The notes below the pieces were generated by a model, which was given only the letters and a program-made list of their open reading frames with translations, searched no databases and was not told the origin of the DNA. From CAWCUZ01 sp963798795 (lineage in GTDB: Bacteria; Acidobacteriota; Vicinamibacteria; Vicinamibacterales; SCN-69-37): a DNA stretch of 64,000 nt. This document shows positions 25,777 through 33,637 of this stretch, piece by piece (position 1 is the first letter of the stretch; every line of letters begins with the position of its first letter). Made by a program: the position numbers and the translations under genes. The stretch is from the NCBI GenBank assembly GCA_963798795.1, contig CAWCUZ010000006.1, positions 469,615 through 533,614 of the forward strand, read 5' to 3'.

Positions 25777-28404
25777 ATGCCTCCTGACCCTTCGATCCCG
25801 CGGTGGCTTCGGGCGGGCGCGCGGCTGCTGCCTGGCGCCTATCGCGCGGAGGTGCTCGACGATCTAGTCGACGAGCGGACGACGCGGTTGCGTGGCGGCG
25901 GGTCGCGGTTCGGGACGGCGTGCTGGGTCGCCGGCCATCTCGTCCGGAGCGCGGTCGCCAGCCGCCGCCGCGGGCGCTTCGCCGTCGACCCGGGGGTGCC
26001 GCCGGCGCGCGGCCGCGCGCGCGTAGAGGCCGTCTGGCAGGACCTGCGGCTCGGCGGCCGCCTGCTGGCGCGGCAGCCGGGATTCGCGCTGACGGCCGTC
26101 CTGACACTGGCCCTCGGCGTCGGGGCCAACGCCGCCATCTTCACGGTGGCCTGGCAGACCCTTCTGAAACCGCTGCCGTACCCCGGCGGCGAACGGCTCG
26201 TGCGGGTCTGGGAAACGTTTCAGCCGAACGACACGCCGAACCTGGTCATGCCGGCGAACTTCCACGACTGGGAGCGCGACGCGCACTCCTTTCAGGCCAT
26301 CGCCGCCTTCACCGCCCGGCGCGGCACTGCCGATCTGACCGGCGGCGGCGAGCCGGAGCAGTGGAACGTCCGGTACGTCACGGGCGCCTACTTCGATGTG
26401 TTCGGCCTGGAGCCGATCGTCGGCCGCGTGCTCGATCGGCACGATGTGGACAACGAGTCCCCGGCGGTCGTCATCAGTGAATCCGCCTGGCGCCGGCGCT
26501 TCGGCGCCGATCCGGCGATCGCCGGGCGCGCGATTCGTCTCGGGGGAGAGCCGCGTGCGGTCATCGGCGTCATGCCGGCGGCGTTCTCCATCGCCGGCGG
26601 CGACGTCGACGCGTGGGCGCCGCTGTCGCTGCCGCCCGAGGAGCCCGGCACGCGCCTGCGCGCGCACTACCTCGGCGTCGTCGCGCGACTCGAGCCGGGC
26701 GCGACGGTCGAGGGCGCGACGGCCGAAGTGAAGGGCATTGCCGCGCGCGCGGCGACGCGGTATCCGGAGGCGAACGGCAAGCTCTCCGCAAAGGTGCAGT
26801 CGCTGCGATCGCTGCGCGGCGGAACGGTTCGATCCGGCCTGCACATGCTCTGGTGGGCCGCGGCGTTCGTGCTGCTCATCGCGTGCGCGAACCTGGCGAG
26901 CCTGCAGCTGGCGCGCGCGGCCCGACGGACGCGGGAGCTTGGCGTGCGCGCGGCGCTCGGCGCCAGCCGCGGCCGGCTCGTCGCGCAATTGCTGACCGAG
27001 AACCTGGTGCTGTCGGCGTGCGGCACCGTCGCCGGGCTGGCGCTGAGCTGGTGGGTGCTGAGGGCGATCGGCGCGATCGCCCCTCCGGATGTCCGCCTGG
27101 CCGCGTCCGCAGGCTTTCAGCCCGTCGTCGTGATCTACGCGGCGGCGGTGGCGATCGGAAGCGCGCTGCTGTTCGGCGCGGCGCCGGCCTGGCACGCCGC
27201 GAAACACGCCGCCCGGGCGCTCGGCCAGCGGACCCACACGAGCGATCGGGGCGCCACACGCGCTCGCGCGGTACTGGTCACCTCGCAGGTCGCGCTGGCG
27301 GTCATGCTCGTCGTGGCCGCCACGCTGCTCATCACGAGCCTGGCGCGCGTGCTGGCCGTCGACCCGGGGTTCAATCCGCATGGCCTGTTCACGTTCGACG
27401 TGAGCCTGCCGAACGCGCGGTTCGATACCTTTGCCAGGCGCGAGCAGCTGATCGACGGCGTGATGCGGGAGCTCGCGGCGTTGCCGGGCGTGACCGCCAC
27501 GTGCGCCATCAACGAGATCCCCTTCGACGAGCCGGGCGGCATGACGTACGTGCCGGAGGGCCGCACCGACGCGGTCGGCGCGTCGCCGCGCACCGTCACG
27601 CCGGGCTGCTTCGCCGCGCTGGACGTCAGGCTGCTCCGCGGCCGGCTGTTTCGCGACCACGAGTCGACGCGCGTCGGCATCGTCACGAAGACGTTTGCCG
27701 ACCAGGCCTGGTCCGGCGCCGACCCGATCGGGCGGCGCGTGCACCTGGGGATTCCGACCGGCGACCTGATCGAGGTGGTCGGCGTCGTCAGCGACTCGCG
27801 GCAGTACTCGCTGGAGTCGCGGCCGTACGCGCAGTTCTTCGAATTCGCGTCGGAGGACTCGGCGTTCTGGCCCGAGCGGATCGTGGCGCGTGCCGTGGTG
27901 CCGCCCGAGTCGCTGTTCACCGCGGTGCGATCCGCCGTCCGCCGCGTCGATCCGGACCAGCCGGTCGCGCGGCTGCGCACACTGGACGACGTCGTGGGCG
28001 CCTCGCTCGCGAACCGCCGGTTCGATCTGTCGCTCGTGTCCGGGTTCACCTTCGTCGCGATCGTCCTGGCCGCCGTCGGAATCTACGGCCTGCTCGCGCA
28101 GATCGTGGCGCAGCGGACGTCGGAGATCGGCGTGCGGCTGGCGCTCGGCGCGACGCGGGGCTCGGCGGTGCGGCTGGTGATGGCGAGCGCGTGGCGCGCC
28201 GTGGCGATCGGCGTGCCGGTCGGCCTGGCCGGGGCCGCGGCCGCGTCCGGCCTGCTGCGGAGCTTCGTGTTCGGCGTCTCACCCACGGCGCCGGCCATCT
28301 ACGTGCTGGCGGCGTCCGGACTGGCGGCGATGGCGGTCGGCGCCGCGTGGCTCGCGGCGCGTCGCGCGGCGCGCGTGGATCCGATCGTCGCGCTCCGGCA
28401 ATAG
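25777..28404 (+). CDS. ADOP-family duplicated permease
   Basis: An intact 875-residue permease with a cytoplasmic leader (RWLRAGARLLPGAYRAEVLD). The first helix is near residue 104 (AVLTLALGVGANAAIFTVAW). The first FtsX domain starts near 358 (VLLIACANLASLQLARAARR, ELGVRAALGASRGRLVAQLL) and the second near 751 (LAAVGIYGLLAQIVAQRTSE, IGVRLALGATRGSAVRLVMA). It ends ARRAARVDPIVALRQ. No PadR is adjacent, but a TATGTA-bearing site lies just upstream. The exported RidA gene follows by 50 bases on the same strand. Confidence 0.92.
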   Translation: MPPDPSIPRWLRAGARLLPGAYRAEVLDDLVDERTTRLRGGGSRFGTACWVAGHLVRSAVASRRRGRFAVDPGVPPARGRARVEAVWQDLRLGGRLLARQPGFALTAVLTLALGVGANAAIFTVAWQTLLKPLPYPGGERLVRVWETFQPNDTPNLVMPANFHDWERDAHSFQAIAAFTARRGTADLTGGGEPEQWNVRYVTGAYFDVFGLEPIVGRVLDRHDVDNESPAVVISESAWRRRFGADPAIAGRAIRLGGEPRAVIGVMPAAFSIAGGDVDAWAPLSLPPEEPGTRLRAHYLGVVARLEPGATVEGATAEVKGIAARAATRYPEANGKLSAKVQSLRSLRGGTVRSGLHMLWWAAAFVLLIACANLASLQLARAARRTRELGVRAALGASRGRLVAQLLTENLVLSACGTVAGLALSWWVLRAIGAIAPPDVRLAASAGFQPVVVIYAAAVAIGSALLFGAAPAWHAAKHAARALGQRTHTSDRGATRARAVLVTSQVALAVMLVVAATLLITSLARVLAVDPGFNPHGLFTFDVSLPNARFDTFARREQLIDGVMRELAALPGVTATCAINEIPFDEPGGMTYVPEGRTDAVGASPRTVTPGCFAALDVRLLRGRLFRDHESTRVGIVTKTFADQAWSGADPIGRRVHLGIPTGDLIEVVGVVSDSRQYSLESRPYAQFFEFASEDSAFWPERIVARAVVPPESLFTAVRSAVRRVDPDQPVARLRTLDDVVGASLANRRFDLSLVSGFTFVAIVLAAVGIYGLLAQIVAQRTSEIGVRLALGATRGSAVRLVMASAWRAVAIGVPVGLAGAAAASGLLRSFVFGVSPTAPAIYVLAASGLAAMAVGAAWLAARRAARVDPIVALRQ

Positions 28405-28454
28405 GGTCCCGCGTCGTCGGCTGAACGGAGCTCGATTGTCCCCGGAGGTGCCAC

Positions 28455-28919
28455 GTGCGAGGCCTGCTCACCACGCTCTGCCTGATTGCGATCGCGTCGA
28501 GTGCCGGCGTTCGACCCGCGCCCGAGCCGGCGCAGACCCAGAACCCCGAGTTCATCAACCTGATCGATCCCTGGCCGTACCCGTTCTCGTCGGCCGTGCG
28601 GACGGGGAACCTCGTGTTCGCATCGGGCCAGATCGGCACGCGCGTCGTGAACGGCCAGCCGCAGCTCGTGTCCGGCGGTATCGAGCCGGAGGCGCGGCAG
28701 GCGCTCGACAACATGAAGACGGTGTTCGAGCGCGCCGGCACCTCGATGGGCCGCGTCGTCAAGTGCACCGCCATGCTGGCCGACATGACCGAGTGGCCGA
28801 AGTTCAACGAGGTGTACGCGACGTACTTTCCGGGGCCCAAGCCTGCGCGCAGCGCGTTCGGCGCCACGGCGCTGGCGCTCAACGCGCGCGTCGAGATCGA
28901 GTGCATTGCCGCGCGCTGA
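28455..28919 (+). CDS. Exported RidA/YjgF-family protein
   Basis: A 154-residue Rid-family protein with an N-terminal signal peptide (GLLTTLCLIAIASSAGVRPA). The fold motifs are VRTGNLVFASGQIGTR, EARQALDNMKTVFERAGTSM, VVKCTAMLADMTEWPKFNEV, YATYFPGPKPARSAF and RVEIECIAAR. The C-terminal arginine that binds the imine/enamine carboxylate in RidA is replaced by a different local context, though ARSA and VEIECIAA are kept. Cytosolic RidA hydrolyses reactive enamines; an exported version must have another substrate. A GGAGGTG sequence precedes the GTG start. Confidence 0.85.
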   Translation: MRGLLTTLCLIAIASSAGVRPAPEPAQTQNPEFINLIDPWPYPFSSAVRTGNLVFASGQIGTRVVNGQPQLVSGGIEPEARQALDNMKTVFERAGTSMGRVVKCTAMLADMTEWPKFNEVYATYFPGPKPARSAFGATALALNARVEIECIAAR

Positions 28920-29005
28920 GGCGGAGACTGGATCGAGCGGACGTCTCCGGCGCGGGCGGCTCAGCCTGGCATTCGGGCGTTCGAGGGCGTGCGGGGCGTC
29001 TGGTA

Positions 29006-29026
29006 GCCGGGGCCTCGGGCCCCGGC
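29006..29026. terminator. GC hairpin between convergent genes
   Basis: A perfect 9-base stem, GCCGGGGCC-TCG-GGCCCCGGC, lies between the ends of the RidA gene (plus) and the kinase-aminotransferase gene (minus). It is related to the dispersed CCGGGGC palindromes and could terminate both transcripts, though it has no T tract. Confidence 0.5.
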
Positions 29027-29059
29027 ACGCCGCGCGGGGCGGGTACGTGAGTCGGCCGG

Positions 29060-31339
29060 CTACGGCAGCTCCTCGGCAATCACCCGCAGGGCCAGGTCCG
29101 CGTCGTCGTTCGTGATGGCGAGCGGCGGCTTGATCTTGACGACGTTGTGATGCGGGCCGTCGGTGCTGGCCAGCAGGCCGCGGTGCCGGAGGCGGTTGAT
29201 CAACTCGTCGGCTTCCTCCGCGGCCGGCTCGAGCGTGGTTCGATCGCGCACGAGCTCGACCCCGATGAAGAGCCCTTCGCCGCGGACGTCGCCGACCAGC
29301 GGGTGTGACGCCATCAGACCGCGCAGACCGTCGCACAGCCGAGTGCCGGTCTCGCGCGCGCGGGCCTGAAGATCCTCGTCGCGAAGCACGTCGAGGACGG
29401 CGAGGCCGATCGCGCACGACACCGGATTGCCGCCGAACGACGAGAAGAACTCCATGCCGTTCTCGAACGACGCGGCGATGGCGCGCGTCGTGACGACCGC
29501 GCCCATGGGATGGCCGTTGCCCATCGGTTTGCCGAGCACGACGATGTCGGGCACGACGCCCTGCAGCTCGAATCCCCAGAACGCGCGGCCCACGCGTCCG
29601 AACCCGGTCTGGACTTCGTCGACGATGCAGACGCCGCCGGCGTTGCGGACGTGACGAAACGCGGTCTCGAGATAGCCGGGCGGCGGCACGATCTGGCCTC
29701 CGCACGACGGCAGCGACTCGATCAGGAATGCCGCCGGGTCGGAGCATGACTCGCGAATCACCCGGCCGACGTCGTCGCCGTAGGCCGCGCCAGTGTCGGG
29801 CGTGCCGCCGCGGTGGGGTCCGCGATAGGCGTCTGGCGTCGGCACCAGGTGGACCCCGGCCTCGGCCCGGCCGGAGCCGCCGCGTCCCAGGAACTTGTAG
29901 GGACTGACGGCCACGAGCGCGCGCGTGTTGCCGTGGTACGCGGCGTCGCCCACGAGCACGTCGTGACGCCCGGTGTGGGTCATCGCCAGCCGCAGGGCGA
30001 GTTCGTTCGCCTCGCTGCCGGAATTGACGAAGAAGCACACGTCGAGCTCCGGCGGCAGCGTGGCGCTGAGGCGCTCGGCGTAGGCCGGCAGCAGTTCCGA
30101 CAGGTATCGGGTGTTCGTGTTGAGGACGCCCATCTGCCGCCGGCCCGCTTCGACGACGCGCGGGTGGCAATGGCCGACGTGACAGACGTTGTTGACGAGA
30201 TCCAGGAACGGGCGGCCGCGATGATCGAAGAGATACGCGCCCGAGCCGCGCACCATCGCCAGCGGATCGCGGTACGACACGGACAGGGCGGAGCTGATGT
30301 GCGCGTCCCGCCGGCTTCTCAGCGTCGCGGTCGAAAGATGCCGATCGGGAAACGGGTCGATTCCCGTTCCGGCCGACAGCAGCGCGCCGGCGTCGGCGGG
30401 ATCGATCGCGTCGAGCCGCTCCAGCAATCGCCATGCCCGCGCTTCGGTCACGAACCAGGTCGGGTGATTCGGGTCGATCGTCCGCCGCTCGGCGGCGGTG
30501 CTCACGGTGACGGCCAGCCGGCCCATGACGAGCGGGAACAACACGCGCAGTTCGCCGGTCTGAAGGGCGCGCCGCTCGCCGTACGCGCCGACGATGTCGG
30601 CGCCGGACGGGAGCGGGTCCGCCGCGTCCAGCATCGCGTAGGCGAGGGCGATGGCCAGGTCGCAGACGAGCGGGTTCCAGAGCAGGTCGCCGAAATCGAG
30701 CAGGCCGATGACGCGGTCCGCCATGACGAGGACGTTCTCGTCGTTCGCGTCGCCGTGGATCAGACCGTGGGGCAGCCCCGGCAGCGTCCACGCGGCTGAG
30801 GCCCAGAGGGCGAAGGCGCGATCGGCAATGGCCCGGCGATGCGAATCGGTGATGAACGGTACGCGCCGGCGATGCGGTCCCGCGTCGGCCAGATTCCAGT
30901 GATGCGTCCGGCGTCCCGCGGGGCGATCGAGGCCGGCAAGCGCCAGGTCGACGTCAGCCACGAGACGCCCGAGCTCGCGGTGCCGCGCGGCCGAGGCCGG
31001 TCCAGCTTCGCACCACGGCGTCCCCGGCACGAACGACAGGAGTCGTGTCCGCATGGACGATGACCTGTCGTCCCGACCGTCCCCTTCGAGCCGGTCGTCG
31101 CGCGTGCGCACGAAGCGCGGGAGTCCCAGCGATGGAAGGGTGCGGGCCACGCGGTCGACGGCCTCGTGCTCGAGCGCGACGAGATTGGGCGGCGTCTGGT
31201 CGTCGGCGCGCTTGAGGACGAACGCGCGCCCGTCGGCCGTATCGACGCGCCAGGTCTCGCCGGTGCCCGCCAGGCGCGTGAGCGTGCCCGTGAATCCGTA
31301 CTCGGCGAGGAGCCCGGTCAGGCCGCTCACGCGGCCCAT
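29060..31339 (-). CDS. Kinase - class III aminotransferase/phospho-lyase fusion
   Basis: A 759-residue two-domain protein. Residues 1-320 are an aminoglycoside-phosphotransferase-fold kinase: K43 (AFVLKRAD), catalytic loop HGDANDEN (H195, D197, N202) and DFG (D215). Residues 345-759 are a PLP fold-type I enzyme: VNNVCHVGHCHPRVVEAG, NSGSEANELALRLAMTHTG, DEVQTGFGR (D574) and the PLP lysine K604 (VVLGKPMGNGHPMGAVV). The lyase half is closest to ethanolamine-phosphate / phosphohydroxylysine phospho-lyases, and the kinase half to hydroxylysine kinase. One chain could phosphorylate an amino alcohol and then eliminate phosphate. Some bacterial fusions also have a middle M23 peptidase, which is absent here. 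The ATG overlaps the antiporter stop (TGATG). Confidence 0.88.
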   Translation of the reverse strand: MGRVSGLTGLLAEYGFTGTLTRLAGTGETWRVDTADGRAFVLKRADDQTPPNLVALEHEAVDRVARTLPSLGLPRFVRTRDDRLEGDGRDDRSSSMRTRLLSFVPGTPWCEAGPASAARHRELGRLVADVDLALAGLDRPAGRRTHHWNLADAGPHRRRVPFITDSHRRAIADRAFALWASAAWTLPGLPHGLIHGDANDENVLVMADRVIGLLDFGDLLWNPLVCDLAIALAYAMLDAADPLPSGADIVGAYGERRALQTGELRVLFPLVMGRLAVTVSTAAERRTIDPNHPTWFVTEARAWRLLERLDAIDPADAGALLSAGTGIDPFPDRHLSTATLRSRRDAHISSALSVSYRDPLAMVRGSGAYLFDHRGRPFLDLVNNVCHVGHCHPRVVEAGRRQMGVLNTNTRYLSELLPAYAERLSATLPPELDVCFFVNSGSEANELALRLAMTHTGRHDVLVGDAAYHGNTRALVAVSPYKFLGRGGSGRAEAGVHLVPTPDAYRGPHRGGTPDTGAAYGDDVGRVIRESCSDPAAFLIESLPSCGGQIVPPPGYLETAFRHVRNAGGVCIVDEVQTGFGRVGRAFWGFELQGVVPDIVVLGKPMGNGHPMGAVVTTRAIAASFENGMEFFSSFGGNPVSCAIGLAVLDVLRDEDLQARARETGTRLCDGLRGLMASHPLVGDVRGEGLFIGVELVRDRTTLEPAAEEADELINRLRHRGLLASTDGPHHNVVKIKPPLAITNDDADLALRVIAEELP

Positions 31340-33069
31340 CAGGGCACGGTCTCGCGCCGCTCGTTCAGCTCCGCGATGGCGGCCGTGCGCCACACGGGGA
31401 AATCGGGCGACTCCACCCGCGCGACGGCATCCATGATCGCCCGCGCGCTCGAGATGCGGGGCACGAGGACGTAGTCGGCGCCCTCCTCGTACAGGCGGCG
31501 CGCCTGCGCCAGCGACTCGGTCACGAGCACGATGCGGGCGGTCGGATTCAGCCGGCGGAAATTCGCCAGGAGTTTGAGCGAATCGGTGCCGCGCAGGAAA
31601 TCGTCAGGCACGGGCGCGATGATCACGCGTGCGCGGTCCACGCCGGCGTGCTGCAGGGTGTCGAGGTGCGAGATGTCGCCGTACATGCACCGCACGCCCA
31701 GTTGCTCGAGCTGATCGCGCAGCTCCGGATTGAAGTCGATGACCGAGAAGTCGTGGCCGGCGCGCCCGAGCTCGTGGATCAGAGACGACCCGATCCGGAA
31801 GCAGCCGACCAGCATGACCTCGGCCGGCTGCGGCTCCTGATCCGTGCCGTGCACCGACCGGGTATCGCCCAGCACCGGCGTGCGGTCGAGGGCGCCCACG
31901 ACCCACGACGTGAGCCGATGCCCGTGCTGCACGAGGTACATCGTGGCCGTGGACGTGACGACCATCAGCACCACCGCCATCGACACGAAGTCCTCGCCGA
32001 CGTGGCCGAACCCGGCGGGCCCGCCGAGCAGCACCACCACCAGCGAGAACTCGCTGATCTGCGAGAGGTGGATCGCGCTGAGCACGCCGGTCCGGTTGTC
32101 GAATCCGACGGAGCGCACGGACGGCCACACGGTCAGCAGCCGCGTGATCGGCACGGCCACGGCCAGCAACGCCACCGCCAGCAGCACGCGGCCGGACGGC
32201 ACCGTCAGCAGCATCCCGAGCGAGACGAAGAACAGCGTGACGAAGAAGTCGCGCAGCGATCTGATCTTGGCCACGACGTCCAGCGTGTACGGGTACGCGG
32301 AGATGCTGACGCCGGCGATGAGCGCACCCATCGCGCTCGAAAAGCCGAGCACGATGGCGGCGTAGCAGACGACGAAGCACCACGTGATGGCCGAGAGGAG
32401 CAGCACCTCGGGCAGGTTCGAGACCCAGCGGAACGCCAGCGGCAGCAGGTAGCGGCTGATGAGAATGGCGCCGGCGACGAGCAGCAGGCCCTTGCCCGCG
32501 GCGGTCGCCATCATCAGGGCCGGCGAAGTGCCGGCCGCGGCGCCCGAGGCGGCCGTGAGGTTCGGCTGGATCGCCAGCACCACGATCGCGCACACGTCCT
32601 GGAGCAGCAGCACACCGAGCGTGACGCGCCCGGCCAGCGTGTCCAGCTCGCTGCGGTCCGACAGCAGCTTGACCACGATCATCGTGCTCGAAAAGGCGAG
32701 CACGACGCCGACGTACGCGGCTTCGAGACCGCGGTATCCCAGCGCGAGGCCGGCCGCCCAGCCGAGCAGCGCGCAGCCGGCGACCTGGATCGACGTCACG
32801 ATCGACGCCTTGCCGCCGGTCGACAGCAGCTTGCGGAAGTCGATCTCGAGCCCGACGATGAACATCAGGAACGCCAGGCCCAGCTCGGCCAGCTGCTCGA
32901 TCTCGTGGCGGCTGCCGGCCTTGACCCAGTTCAGGCCGATCGGCCCGACGATGACGCCCGCGGCGATGTAGCCGACGAGCAGCGGCTGGCGGACGAAGCG
33001 CGCCAGGTACGCGAGCAGGGTGCCGGCGACGATGCAGAGTCCGACGTTATAGAGAAGGTCGGTTTCCAT
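31339..33069 (-). CDS. CPA2-type cation/proton antiporter with TrkA-N domain (KefB-like)
   Basis: A 576-residue protein. The first 390 residues are a 12-13-helix CPA2 exchanger (VRQPLLVGYIAAGVIVGPIG, LGLAFLMFIVGLEIDF, LAFSSTMIVVKLLSDR, LLLQDVCAIVVLA, FFVTLFFVSLGMLL). Residues 415-540 form a Rossmann RCK/TrkA-N domain (EVMLVGCFRIGSSLIHELGR, FSVIDFNPELRDQLE, YGDISHLDTLQHAGV), whose dinucleotide loop has GCFRIG instead of GxGxxG. Nucleotide-gated K+/H+ or Na+/H+ exchange at the inner membrane is expected. It is followed, with a 1-base overlap, by the kinase-lyase fusion, so the two are co-translated. Confidence 0.9.
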   Translation of the reverse strand: METDLLYNVGLCIVAGTLLAYLARFVRQPLLVGYIAAGVIVGPIGLNWVKAGSRHEIEQLAELGLAFLMFIVGLEIDFRKLLSTGGKASIVTSIQVAGCALLGWAAGLALGYRGLEAAYVGVVLAFSSTMIVVKLLSDRSELDTLAGRVTLGVLLLQDVCAIVVLAIQPNLTAASGAAAGTSPALMMATAAGKGLLLVAGAILISRYLLPLAFRWVSNLPEVLLLSAITWCFVVCYAAIVLGFSSAMGALIAGVSISAYPYTLDVVAKIRSLRDFFVTLFFVSLGMLLTVPSGRVLLAVALLAVAVPITRLLTVWPSVRSVGFDNRTGVLSAIHLSQISEFSLVVVLLGGPAGFGHVGEDFVSMAVVLMVVTSTATMYLVQHGHRLTSWVVGALDRTPVLGDTRSVHGTDQEPQPAEVMLVGCFRIGSSLIHELGRAGHDFSVIDFNPELRDQLEQLGVRCMYGDISHLDTLQHAGVDRARVIIAPVPDDFLRGTDSLKLLANFRRLNPTARIVLVTESLAQARRLYEEGADYVLVPRISSARAIMDAVARVESPDFPVWRTAAIAELNERRETVP

Positions 33070-33107
33070 GGATGACCGGATCGGCGGGACCCAGTGTACA
33101 CGGGACG

Positions 33108-33590
33108 CTACTCGCGTGGCGTGACGGCCGCCGGCGCGCCGCGCACGAACGCGATGTAGTCGGCCGGGGCCGGCGGCTGGCCGGCCTGGCGCAGCAGCAG
33201 GTTCACCTTGCCCCGATGGTACTGGCCGTGGAGCGCCACGTGGAGCAGGATCTCACCCACGGGCGTGGCAAACTCCCGGCCCGCGCTGTTCGTGTACGTC
33301 GCGCGGGTGTCGAGGTCGTCCTCGCGCAGCCGGTCGAGAAACCGGCCGAATCCCGCCGCCGTTTCGTCGCGGAGCCGCGCCACGTCGTCGATTGGCGCGC
33401 CCGGCCAGAGCTGCGACCGCGGCCGGCGTCGCTCCAGTCGGGCGAGCCACACCTCAGCGGCCGCGAGCAGGTGCGCGTACTCGCGGAGCGCCTCGGGTGC
33501 GGCGTCTCCCGCGGCGCGCAGCCGATCGAGCAGCGTCCGATCCGCCCAGTCGCCGTGTGCCTGAAGCCGGCGCAGCGTGTCGATGGTCAT
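33108..33590 (-). CDS. DinB-family protein
   Basis: A 160-residue DinB/YfiT-like protein: LRRLQAHGDWADRTLLDRLR with the first metal histidine, LLAAAEVWLARL, and the C-terminal pair in ILLHVALHGQYHRGKVNLLL. It probably starts the minus-strand operon with the antiporter (38 bases apart). The start is divergent from the glycosyltransferase gene. It is only distantly similar to the DinB protein at 17741. Confidence 0.88.
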   Translation of the reverse strand: MTIDTLRRLQAHGDWADRTLLDRLRAAGDAAPEALREYAHLLAAAEVWLARLERRRPRSQLWPGAPIDDVARLRDETAAGFGRFLDRLREDDLDTRATYTNSAGREFATPVGEILLHVALHGQYHRGKVNLLLRQAGQPPAPADYIAFVRGAPAAVTPRE

Positions 33591-33637
33591 GCCGCGGCCC
33601 GGGATGCTCGCATCGACTGCTAAGCTATCGCCTCGAG

